9,493 bases of DNA from Desulfurococcales archaeon (lineage in GTDB: Archaea > Thermoproteota > Thermoprotei_A > Sulfolobales > Ignisphaeraceae), in NCBI GenBank assembly GCA_027066265.1, contig JAMOOB010000255.1:1-9493 (forward strand), given 5' to 3'. Both the position numbers and the translations under genes were made by a program. Each line of letters starts with the position of its first letter. Within the stretch, counting starts at the first letter, position 1. Below are positions 1 through 6,484 of this stretch, piece after piece. The notes below the pieces were generated by a model that was given only the letters and a program-made list of their open reading frames with translations, had not been told where the DNA came from and did no database searches.

Positions 1-244
1 TACACGCGATCTCTACGAACCTTCGAAAGAGGTTCTGTACCGTGCATGCCTCGAGAAGCTCGGTACGGATCGAGCTATCGTTCTAGACGATGCTCTCGAC
101 GGTATCGTTGCTGCGCTTAGGCTAGGTCTCGTACCCATCGCTGTTGTTAGGCATAGCTACGCTGCTTGGAGGTTTCGAAGGCTTGGCGTAGCTACGGTCC
201 TCGTCGATCGATTGAACGATTTCCTCGAGAAGCTGGTTTCCTAG
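1..244 (+). CDS. HAD-superfamily hydrolase, C-terminal part (5' end outside window)
   Basis: The frame is open from the left edge to a TAG stop and gives 80 residues of a C-terminus. Fragment residues 6-21 (EPSKEVLYRACLEKLG) resemble the motif III region of HAD phosphatases, where a family member usually has K-P-x-x-E. Residues 27-43 match motif IV: two acidic residues (D29, D30), then D33-G34, then AALRLGL, which places the Mg-binding aspartates. The tail ends in a short strand and helix, as in phosphoglycolate-phosphatase-like proteins. The substrate cannot be told because the nucleophile motif (DxDx) and cap domain lie outside the window. The usual motif III lysine appears as E6, although K9 is close by. 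The stop overlaps the stop of the convergent racemase gene within one CTAG. Confidence 0.78.
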   Translation, partial: TRDLYEPSKEVLYRACLEKLGTDRAIVLDDALDGIVAALRLGLVPIAVVRHSYAAWRFRRLGVATVLVDRLNDFLEKLVS

Positions 245-948
245 GTACGGCTCAGTGGATGGTTTGCTAGGTTCGGTACGTAGATCGGGTTCCTAGCACC
301 GTACTCGATGAGTGTTCTAAGCATGAGGAAGCCAGCTATGGTAGGGTCGATCACGGGTAGTACGCAGCGGTTCCTAAGCTCGTGGTATAGAATGGATAGA
401 CCGGTGCATCCGAGGATCAGAACCTCTACGCCACGCTCCTTCATCTCTCTAGCTACGCTCTCTATCCGTTCGATGAGGGTATGCCTCTCGCGCTCTATAT
501 CGAGAACGCCTACGCCAAGCGTACGGATCTCGAGTACCTTCCTATCGAATCCGTAGAGCTCTACTCTTCTACGAACAGCCTTAACGCTCTCGATACCTCC
601 AACCGTTACGATCCCTATGCAGTCGCCTAGAAGGCTCGCCATGGCTAGCGATGCTTGGCAAGCACCTACCACGGGTATGGGAACGAGTTCGCGAGCTGCT
701 TCTAGTCCCGGATCATCGAAGCAGTTGATTACGGCTCCATCGAATCCCTTCCTCCACGCCTCCACAACCTTCCTAGCTACGAGAGGAGCTGTGTAGGTAT
801 CGTCGGATAAGTACTCAACGCTATCCAGACCCTCTTCGAGGAAAAGAACCTCGATCTCTACACCCCTTGCGTACGGTTCGAGGATTCTCCTCGTAGCTTC
901 CGCAGCACCTTCGCGGAATCGAATGGGTTCTATCACCGCGATCCTCAC
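241..948 (-). CDS. Asp/Glu/hydantoin racemase family protein
   Basis: This 235-residue protein has the normal length for the cofactor-independent two-cysteine racemases. These interconvert enantiomers by having one thiol take and the other return the alpha proton. Both cysteine motifs are visible: C76 in AVINCFDDPGL and C181 in LILGCTGLS. A third family-like segment (GACQASLAMA, 95-104) follows the first. The FDDPGL context points to the hydantoin racemase branch (HyuE-like) rather than glutamate or aspartate racemase, but the true substrate (hydantoin, allantoin, maleate or an amino acid) is not decidable from sequence. The start is a GTG with no clear Shine-Dalgarno sequence. It lies 18 bases after the stop of the winged-helix gene and in the same frame, so the two are probably co-transcribed. 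It ends by overlapping the HAD gene's stop. Confidence 0.85.
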   Translation of the reverse strand: MRIAVIEPIRFREGAAEATRRILEPYARGVEIEVLFLEEGLDSVEYLSDDTYTAPLVARKVVEAWRKGFDGAVINCFDDPGLEAARELVPIPVVGACQASLAMASLLGDCIGIVTVGGIESVKAVRRRVELYGFDRKVLEIRTLGVGVLDIERERHTLIERIESVAREMKERGVEVLILGCTGLSILYHELRNRCVLPVIDPTIAGFLMLRTLIEYGARNPIYVPNLANHPLSRT

Positions 949-966
949 GAGTTGCCCCGAAGGGTT

Positions 967-1299
967 CTAGGCTGTGCTACGGATAGACCTATCTCTCCGC
1001 TCCCACGATGGCGTCAATACCTTGCCCCACCTAGCACGCTCAACAACTTCTATACCTAGAGGCGTAAGCGTTACCCTACCCTCCCTAACCATGGCAATAC
1101 CCTTCTCGCACAGTACTCGAAGTGCACGCTCAACGTTTTCCCGGGGAGCGAAGAGTTTCTCGAAAACCTTGCTAACCTCGACCCACTCCTCGTCTCCGAA
1201 CATCACGGAGTCGTAGATAGCTATGGCTAGGGATAGGAACAGCACGTTCTTCGGATCCCTTAACCACTCAACGAGTTCCTCTACCCTCCTCACATCCAT
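967..1299 (-). CDS. Small winged-helix-like protein
   Basis: This 110-residue protein is probably a DNA-binding or adaptor protein; I do not recognise the family. It begins with an amphipathic helix and a hydrophobic helix (about 18-32, VLFLSLAIAIYDSVMF). A typical winged-helix pattern follows: residues 54-67 (NVERALRVLCEKGI) as a recognition-like helix, then the wing REGRVTLTPLG and the helix IEVVERAR. The C-terminus is basic and polar. ATG start; a TATA-like element lies about 20 bases upstream, fitting a leaderless or short-leader transcript. It is followed 18 bases later by the racemase gene, so it could regulate that gene, but no experiment or motif shows this. Divergent from the membrane protein gene. 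Confidence 0.6.
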   Translation of the reverse strand: MDVRRVEELVEWLRDPKNVLFLSLAIAIYDSVMFGDEEWVEVSKVFEKLFAPRENVERALRVLCEKGIAMVREGRVTLTPLGIEVVERARWGKVLTPSWERRDRSIRSTA

Positions 1300-1315
1300 T
1301 CTCTTGCTTACCGAA

Positions 1316-1323
1316 CTTATGAA
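1316..1323 (-). promoter_or_regulatory. Possible TATA box for the winged-helix/racemase unit
   Basis: On the minus strand this reads TTCATAAG, centred about 20 bases before the ATG at 1299. That fits an archaeal promoter giving a leaderless or very short leader mRNA. The match is weak and the spacing slightly short; I infer it mainly from position. Confidence 0.25.
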
Positions 1324-1364
1324 GAGTCATCGAGGTATTTCCGTGGGCAGAGCTACGGTAGGTC

Positions 1365-1371
1365 GGAGGGG
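1365..1371 (+). promoter_or_regulatory. Shine-Dalgarno that decides the membrane protein start
   Basis: GGAGGGG sits 4 bases before the GTG at 1376. It is the only good ribosome site near the 5' end of this frame and argues against the earlier in-frame ATG at 1319, which lacks one and would crowd the divergent promoter. Confidence 0.5.
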
Positions 1372-1375
1372 CTGC

Positions 1376-1987
1376 GTGGCTCGGATAGACATCGATAGGC
1401 TCTACCACGCTCTATCAATGCTGTGCGAGAGGTTGGCTAGCTTTAGAAGGATAGAGATGCATTTCGAGGAAGGTCGTTCCCTCGAAGTCGGTGTTCAGAT
1501 GGGTAGGGATAGGATGTGGATACACATCACGTTCCCCAGCAATGCCTCCGTAGATTACGAAGCGATTGCACGCGAACTCCTTATGCAAACCGCGCTAGCC
1601 ATCGTAACGAGGAGAGCCTACACACTCATCCCGATCCTAACCCTGTTCTCCGGACTAGTCTTCGCCTTCACCATGCCTCCCCTCAACCTGTTGCAGGCAG
1701 TGATAGGTGTGGCAGCGTTGGTTCTTCTCTTCGTAGCGTGGTACCTAACCTCCCGCACTCGTGCCATGATCAACGAGCTGAGGAGTCTGGAAACAATCGA
1801 TGCGTTGGAGAAGCGATACCCATCGATACGAGCATCGTTGCAGAGACTCGCAGACCTAGTCAAGATCGTTCACTACACCGTAACCAAATCCATGGCTAGA
1901 CAGGTAGTGGCAACGGCTCTCGGGATATACATGGTCGAGGTATCGAATCGTGGAAACCGTACCGTGGCTATCCTAACCAAGCTATGA
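1376..1987 (+). CDS. Membrane protein of unknown family with two transmembrane helices
   Basis: This is a 203-residue protein from the GTG at 1376. Residues 1-80 are soluble and mixed alpha/beta, with strands such as RIEMHF and MWIHITF. Two hydrophobic helices follow at about 82-100 and 105-124, joined by the short turn MPPLN and closed by a positively charged TSRTRA. The last 80 residues are helical and charged, then end in a short hydrophobic stretch. The compact hairpin with basic flanks suggests both large domains face the cytoplasm. I do not recognise a family. In-frame alternatives upstream are GTG 1343 and ATG 1319 (222 residues). It is divergent from the winged-helix gene and its TGA ends 3 bases before the convergent stop of the ATPase gene. 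Confidence 0.6.
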   Translation: MARIDIDRLYHALSMLCERLASFRRIEMHFEEGRSLEVGVQMGRDRMWIHITFPSNASVDYEAIARELLMQTALAIVTRRAYTLIPILTLFSGLVFAFTMPPLNLLQAVIGVAALVLLFVAWYLTSRTRAMINELRSLETIDALEKRYPSIRASLQRLADLVKIVHYTVTKSMARQVVATALGIYMVEVSNRGNRTVAILTKL

Positions 1988-1990
1988 TCG

Positions 1991-3385
1991 CTAGATCGTT
2001 TCGATTCGTGGTGTGTAGGCATCGAAATCCTTCTCTACGCGATCAAGCGTATAGACCAATACCTCGTTCTCACGCTCTTCGAGTCCATCAACCTCCTTCG
2101 CATAGATCACGAAGATCTCCTTCCTAGAACCTTTCCTCCACGGAAAGGCTCTAGCCTTCTCGATGAGGTTGATCAGATCCCTACGCGTAGCACATCCCCA
2201 TACACACTCGACGAAGTACGTCGTAGAGCTATCCTCGTCCAATACCACGAGGTCTATCTCCGTACCTCTCCACCACCATCTACCCATGGACGTTGCCCTA
2301 ACCTTCCCTACCCGGCTAAGCAGAGCCATGTGTTCGAAAGCTATGCGTTCCCATACACGAGCAGCGTAGTTATCGAGATTCCTAGCGATCTTCGAAAGCA
2401 CTTCTCTATGCATACCCAGCTCAATCATACGTCTACGGGGATAGATCTCTGCGAACCAGAAATGGAAGAAGTTGTCCGCGATCTCGTACCTAACGTACCT
2501 AGGCTTCAACTCCATTCCTAGAGGGTAGCTACGTACGACGAGAGCGAGTCCTTGCTCTAGTACTCGGAGGTACTTACGCAGCGAATCCATCGCTATGCCT
2601 GTCCTCGAAGCTATCTCGAAAGGTCTATGAGCTCCGCACGCGATTGCTTCGAGGATCGCTAGGTACCTATCGGGTTCCCTAGTCTCTACGGATACGAGGT
2701 TCAGCGGTTCCTCCAACAACCTTGCTCCTGGGCTCAGCACGAGTTTCTCGATGTTCTCCAGAAGACCGAGGTTGTCGTCTATCAGAGCGAGGTAAGCCGG
2801 TGTACCGCCGAAGACTGCGTAGCCGCGAACACGATCCTCTGCACTCCACTTCTTCATGAAGATCCTCGCCTCCCGGTAGCCGAAGGGTTCGAGCCTAAGT
2901 ACGTGGGTTGCACGACCGTAGAGAGGTGATTCGTAGCTAAGAACGAGCTTCTGAACAACGCCAACACCACTACCTAGGAGGATCAGCATAGCGTTCCCAA
3001 GCGAGTACGAATCCCATAGACTCTGGAGCTCCGCCAAGAGACCCGTACCAACCAATCGCTGGAACTCGTCGATTACCACCAGAGGTCGCGAACATCGAGA
3101 ACCTAGCCAACGAACTACGAAGATCAGTAGATCGCGAAGCCATTCAAAGGATAGCGAAGCCCCTACGTACTCCGAAACCTGCTTCGATAGATCCCTTAGA
3201 CACAGATCCCTATCCGCGTACTGAACAACTAGGTAGATACCCTCCTTACCGCGAAGGAATCTCTTCACTAGGTACGTCTTCCCAACCCTACGCCTACCGT
3301 ACACGATGACGAGCTCCGGTCTAGGCGAACGGTATGCTTGCTCCAATACCTCCAGCTCGCGTTCCCTATCGATGAACAGACCCAA
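1991..3385 (-). CDS. Archaeal AAA ATPase with DUF234-type C-terminal domain
   Basis: A 464-residue protein of the archaeal ATPase family (ATPase_2 N-terminus, DUF234 C-terminus). The N-terminal IDREREL is typical of the family. Walker A is GRRRVGKT (30-37) and Walker B is PLVVIDEF with D106-E107; a sensor-like ILLGSG lies at 135-140. A helix-turn-helix region follows (about 241-285). The C-terminal part has a PD-(D/E)xK-like core: RGTEIDLVV (373-381, E376 and D378), then FVECVWG (391-397). Relatives usually have E-x-K there, but this copy has E393-C-V395. The start is TTG, the only start after an in-frame TAG, and it puts the family N-terminus at residue 5. No substrate or partner is known for most members; defence-like or mobile-element-linked roles are speculative. 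It converges with the membrane protein and diverges from herA. Confidence 0.88.
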   Translation of the reverse strand: MGLFIDRERELEVLEQAYRSPRPELVIVYGRRRVGKTYLVKRFLRGKEGIYLVVQYADRDLCLRDLSKQVSEYVGASLSFEWLRDLLIFVVRWLGSRCSRPLVVIDEFQRLVGTGLLAELQSLWDSYSLGNAMLILLGSGVGVVQKLVLSYESPLYGRATHVLRLEPFGYREARIFMKKWSAEDRVRGYAVFGGTPAYLALIDDNLGLLENIEKLVLSPGARLLEEPLNLVSVETREPDRYLAILEAIACGAHRPFEIASRTGIAMDSLRKYLRVLEQGLALVVRSYPLGMELKPRYVRYEIADNFFHFWFAEIYPRRRMIELGMHREVLSKIARNLDNYAARVWERIAFEHMALLSRVGKVRATSMGRWWWRGTEIDLVVLDEDSSTTYFVECVWGCATRRDLINLIEKARAFPWRKGSRKEIFVIYAKEVDGLEERENEVLVYTLDRVEKDFDAYTPRIETI

Positions 3386-3422
3386 GAGTCCCGGACCCCA
3401 GAGTCCCGGACTCTAGAGTCCG
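3385..3422. repeat. Nested palindromes and 15-base repeats upstream of the ATPase start, possible operator
   Basis: AGAGTCC begins at 3385, 3400 and 3415, an exact 15-base spacing. AGAGTCCCGGAC is identical at 3385-3396 and 3400-3411. Positions 3400-3414 form an inverted repeat of 7-base arms around one C (AGAGTCC-C-GGACTCT). Positions 3407-3422 are a perfect 16-base palindrome, CGGACTCTAGAGTCCG. The block begins at the TTG start of the ATPase gene and extends 37 bases upstream. It lies just downstream of a weak AT-rich GCGAAAAGG (minus strand, about 3432-3440). A dimeric repressor bound here would cover the transcription start. It could instead act as RNA structure in the 5' leader. Confidence 0.6.
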
Positions 3423-3582
3423 CTACCAAACCTTTTCGCTCGATTCCTCCCGACGTAGCTATCGATCGGCGTGGTATCCGCCTAACGTTTCCTCTAAACA
3501 TCTACGGATCGAGTCGACGAACTTCTACACAGTTTCGGTACGCTCTCTGGCAACCCATAAGAGCCTTGTAATTGAGTGATAC

Positions 3583-3589
3583 GGTGGTG
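3583..3589 (+). promoter_or_regulatory. Likely Shine-Dalgarno for herA
   Basis: GGTGGTG, complementary to the CACC part of the archaeal 16S rRNA 3' end, lies 7 bases before GTG 3597. The other candidate, GTG 3576, has no such site. The same stretch forms a small hairpin, GTGGT-GCT-ACCAC (3585-3597), which would occlude the site when folded. Confidence 0.4.
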
Positions 3590-3596
3590 CTACCAC

Positions 3597-5165
3597 GTGA
3601 ACACTTCGTGGGGTTGGGATCCTCGAAGCCTTGGCCCTACCATAGGCGTGGTTACGTCGGGTGCACGAGCTTCTCTCGTTCCCGTGAGGATCTCTAGGGA
3701 CATGATCGAGGTTGTTAGGGACGAGATGCTGGTGGTTATAGACGACTACTTCGAGGGTAGGAGGTATCTTGGATGCGTTAGGAGCTCTACGAAGCTGGAT
3801 ATAGCTATCGATGGGTACGCACTTCCAACGACCTTCGACCCCGAGAGGTCTTCGCAGTACGCGGCACCCATGATGAACGCCTTGGTCGAGATACTGGGCG
3901 AGATCGGTAGGAACGGTGGTCTGGAGACAAGCTTTGCGATACCTAGACCGGGAAGCGTTGTTTACCTCGTTAACCGTGGAGATCTGCTTGCTAGGATCCT
4001 AGGCATGCCTAGGGGACTCGTCGTTGGTAGACACAAGTTCTCGGGGCTAGAGCTCCACCTAGATCCACGAGCACTCAACTTCCACGTAGCGGTGATCGGT
4101 GCTACCGGTACCGGTAAGTCTAGGCTGGTCAAGGCTTTGGTCGAGGAAGTTCTGGAGAAGACGAACTACAGCGTAGTCATCTTCGACCATACGGGGGTCG
4201 ACTACGCCGATCCATCGAGATGGAGAATCGTTCCAGAGATCGTTAGCGGTACCGAGATCGTTCTCCACCCTGTTCACGTAGCTCAGCTACTGATCGAGAA
4301 AACGGGTGTTTCGAGCTACTTCGAGGAACACATCTACTACTCCGTGCTTAGGTACATCATCGACGCAACGAGGAACGGTGCTGGGAACGGCGAAGGAGTG
4401 AACGGATTCACGTCTAGGGCTAGCCAGATCGAACCCGATAGGTTGGCTAGCGTAGACGTGGAGAAGATCATCGAAGAGTACTACGATCGTTCTAGGAATG
4501 GAGAATTCTCGTGGAGCTACGAAGCGTTCCTCAAAGGGTTGGAGAACTACTTGGAAGAGCTTCACTGTAGACCTACAACGATCCTCAAGATGAAGATGTT
4601 GATGAGTGTGTACGTAGGTAGAGCTTTCTTCGATCAGTACCTAGCTCGTAGACGCATCGTTGTTCGCGATCTTGTTCGCGACGTGGTCGAGGGTAGGAAG
4701 AGGTTCGTAGTCGTAGATCTCTCGAGCGATGTGGAAGCAGTTTCGAAGCGTAGCATCGTAGCTACGTTCCTACACGAACTATGGAACTACGTCATCGAGC
4801 TTCGGAGACCCGTCAACGTTCTGGTAGTGGTAGACGAAGCCCATAACTACGCTTGTCAGAGATGTTCGCCGTGCATCGAAGAGATCGAGAGAACGGCTAG
4901 GGAAGGACGTAAATGGGGTCTAGGACTTGTGTTAGCTAGTCAGAGGATCCGCGATCTATCCACGGATGTTAGGGGCAACATCAACACCGTGTTCTTCTCT
5001 AGGCTACAGGTATCGAGCGATTTCCAGGAGCTTCGTGGTTGGGTAGAAGGTGTTCAGAGCGTTGAGAACGTGCTTCCACTCCTCACCACGCGCGAGTTCT
5101 TCGTTGCTGGTCTAGCCAATCCGTTCCGCAAACCTATGCTGTTGAAGGTGAGGGAGGTTGCTTAA
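3597..5165 (+). CDS. herA: HerA bipolar DNA helicase/translocase
   Basis: HerA is the hexameric FtsK/VirB4-like DNA translocase that works with the nuclease NurA in double-strand-break end resection. From GTG 3597 it has 522 residues, close to the family's roughly 500. The N-terminal part (about 13-150) is a beta-rich HAS-barrel-like region beginning TIGVV. Walker A is GATGTGKS (168-175). Walker B is VLVVVDEAHNY with D413-E414. The following EGRKWGLGLVLASQR and the IRDLSTDVRGNINTVFFSRL segment match the conserved C-terminal core that carries the arginine finger. An unusual C420-x2-C423-x2-C426 cluster follows Walker B. GTG 3576 (529 residues) is the alternative start, but the ribosome site and family N-terminus favour 3597. 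It overlaps nurA by 8 bases; mre11 and rad50 are not adjacent. Confidence 0.93.
   Translation: MNTSWGWDPRSLGPTIGVVTSGARASLVPVRISRDMIEVVRDEMLVVIDDYFEGRRYLGCVRSSTKLDIAIDGYALPTTFDPERSSQYAAPMMNALVEILGEIGRNGGLETSFAIPRPGSVVYLVNRGDLLARILGMPRGLVVGRHKFSGLELHLDPRALNFHVAVIGATGTGKSRLVKALVEEVLEKTNYSVVIFDHTGVDYADPSRWRIVPEIVSGTEIVLHPVHVAQLLIEKTGVSSYFEEHIYYSVLRYIIDATRNGAGNGEGVNGFTSRASQIEPDRLASVDVEKIIEEYYDRSRNGEFSWSYEAFLKGLENYLEELHCRPTTILKMKMLMSVYVGRAFFDQYLARRRIVVRDLVRDVVEGRKRFVVVDLSSDVEAVSKRSIVATFLHELWNYVIELRRPVNVLVVVDEAHNYACQRCSPCIEEIERTAREGRKWGLGLVLASQRIRDLSTDVRGNINTVFFSRLQVSSDFQELRGWVEGVQSVENVLPLLTTREFFVAGLANPFRKPMLLKVREVA
5147..5157 (+). promoter_or_regulatory. Ribosome site inside herA for the nurA TTG start
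   Basis: GGTGAGGGAGG ends directly before TTG 5158. Its GGTGA part (5147-5151) pairs with UCACC of 16S rRNA at a spacing of 6 bases, which supports the TTG start and translational coupling to herA. Confidence 0.5.
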
Positions 5166-6381
5166 CCCATTCGAAGAGAGTTTCTTCGACGATGAAGAGC
5201 TTCCGGAGGAGAACCCCGAGCTTACGTTGAAGCTCTGTAGATTGGCTCGGGTAGCGATAGACTGGATCTCTACCAGAGTCGTGGAACCGATTAGGAGGAG
5301 TACTGAAGAGGTTAGGAAGGTTCTCGATATACGTACCGTTGACGGCGATCCCGCTAGCTACGCAGCTATACTAGCCGTTGACAGCACATGGACTTCGCCA
5401 CCGCTCGAACTCGTAAGCGGTTCGATAGCGATCATAGTGGCTGGCTACATCGTTGCAACTCCAAGCACGCCGGGTTTCTACGGCGTTAGCTACGTTTCTC
5501 TGGGTAGGGTTGGGTACGACGAAGAGAGGTTCTCTACATCCATAGAGCTGAGGTCGAAGATCCTAGAGTTCGAAACAGCGAAGAGAGTTCTGGAGAGGTT
5601 CGGCGATCTCGTAGAGCTAGCGATGATAGATGGACCCATGCCTCCCGCAGTCATGTATCGAAGCTTCTACAGCCCAGCGAACTCATTGGATCCACTCAAG
5701 GATAGTAGAAAGGTTTCGGGTACGCATCTAGCGAGCTACGTAGCTACGTCTCTCCTAAGGCTCGTCGACGTCGTTGACGAGCTCGGTATTCCACTCGTTG
5801 GTGTTGTTAAGAGGGTTTCGAGTAGGTTTCTAGAACCCTTCCTAAGGTCTAGGGGTCTGGATAGCGTTGCTGAAGCTGTTCGTAGATCCAACGACAAGAC
5901 CTTGATGAGCTACGTACTTAGACCCGGCGAATACGTAGTGCTAGGCACGGTTAAGCAGCTTCTCGAAACCTACCTAGCTTCGAAGAGGAAGAGTTTGTTC
6001 GATAAGCTTCGACTAGCGTGCGAAGCTGGTGGTGAGCTCGAACAGAAGCTGTGTCGATTCATGGAGCGAACCGTGGTTGTGTACTACATGCCTAGAACAG
6101 ATGCTCTCTATCCGCAAGCCGTGAGGCTCGATATCTATCCAGTGGATAGGGTTGAGGAAGTCGTTTCGTACGCCATGGACGACTCCAGCCATACCTCCGT
6201 ACCTACACCCATAGACTTGGTCGACAGGTTCGTAAGGATGGAAGCACTTAGCATTAGGAGGTTCCACGAATTGATGCAGAGCTATGCAACGGATCTAGAC
6301 ACACTGATCGCGATAGGCTTCACCAACCCACAGAAGTACTACCTCTATCGCAGGAAGAGTAGGTACGAATCCACGCGTTGA
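5158..6381 (+). CDS. nurA: NurA 5'-3' nuclease
   Basis: NurA is the dimeric nuclease that HerA feeds with DNA ends. This 407-residue protein is a little long for the family. Conserved blocks are visible: AVDSTW (73-78, metal-binding D75), an acidic helix with E137 and E139 (ILEFETAKRVL), MIDGPMPP (156-163, D158), VGVVKRVSSRFL (214-225) and PRTDALYPQAVRLDIYP (312-328). Near the C-terminus VPTPIDLVDRF (348-358) aligns with the block that usually carries a catalytic tyrosine and histidine, read as Y-P-x-P-L-x-x-A-H. Here those positions appear to be V348 and D356. The TTG start overlaps the herA stop (TAA 5163-5165). The N-terminal 25 residues are acidic and low in conservation; TTG 5227 is a weaker alternative start. 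Confidence 0.9.
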   Translation: MLNPFEESFFDDEELPEENPELTLKLCRLARVAIDWISTRVVEPIRRSTEEVRKVLDIRTVDGDPASYAAILAVDSTWTSPPLELVSGSIAIIVAGYIVATPSTPGFYGVSYVSLGRVGYDEERFSTSIELRSKILEFETAKRVLERFGDLVELAMIDGPMPPAVMYRSFYSPANSLDPLKDSRKVSGTHLASYVATSLLRLVDVVDELGIPLVGVVKRVSSRFLEPFLRSRGLDSVAEAVRRSNDKTLMSYVLRPGEYVVLGTVKQLLETYLASKRKSLFDKLRLACEAGGELEQKLCRFMERTVVVYYMPRTDALYPQAVRLDIYPVDRVEEVVSYAMDDSSHTSVPTPIDLVDRFVRMEALSIRRFHELMQSYATDLDTLIAIGFTNPQKYYLYRRKSRYESTR

Positions 6382-6484
6382 GAATTAAGAACGGTGGTAC
6401 TATCTGGCATCTAAAGGACTGAAGGCATCGTCTAGTCCAGCTACTATAGCATGGTTGAGTAGCTGAACCTAGCTGGCGAAACTC
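6382..6484. other. Spacer after nurA with a small hairpin
   Basis: No coding frame longer than about 20 codons is seen here. An 8-base perfect stem, CAGCTACT (6438-6445) with AGTAGCTG (6458-6465), encloses a 12-base loop. Immediately before it, GGACT (6416-6420) can pair with AGTCC (6434-6438). No T-run follows, so a terminator is not supported. It may be the 5' flank of the protease remnant, an RNA structure, or chance. Confidence 0.3.

Noticed and set aside
308..556. Open frame opposite the racemase gene
   Set aside because: It is antisense to a gene with clear catalytic motifs and has no protein-like features.
868..884. tRNA T-loop-like GGTTCGA string (also near 2887 and 9345)
   Set aside because: All lie in conserved coding sequence and no acceptor or anticodon stems can be drawn.
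1223..1375. Earlier starts of the membrane protein gene
   Set aside because: They would overlap the divergent winged-helix gene or lack a ribosome site; the stretch is serine/threonine-rich shadow coding of the other strand.
4104..4115. 12-base palindrome ACCGGTACCGGT
   Set aside because: It encodes the Walker A T-G-T-G of herA and is explained by coding.
5734..5745. 12-base palindrome AGCTACGTAGCT
   Set aside because: It lies inside nurA and follows from the preferred codons for S-Y-V-A; no positional sense as a site.
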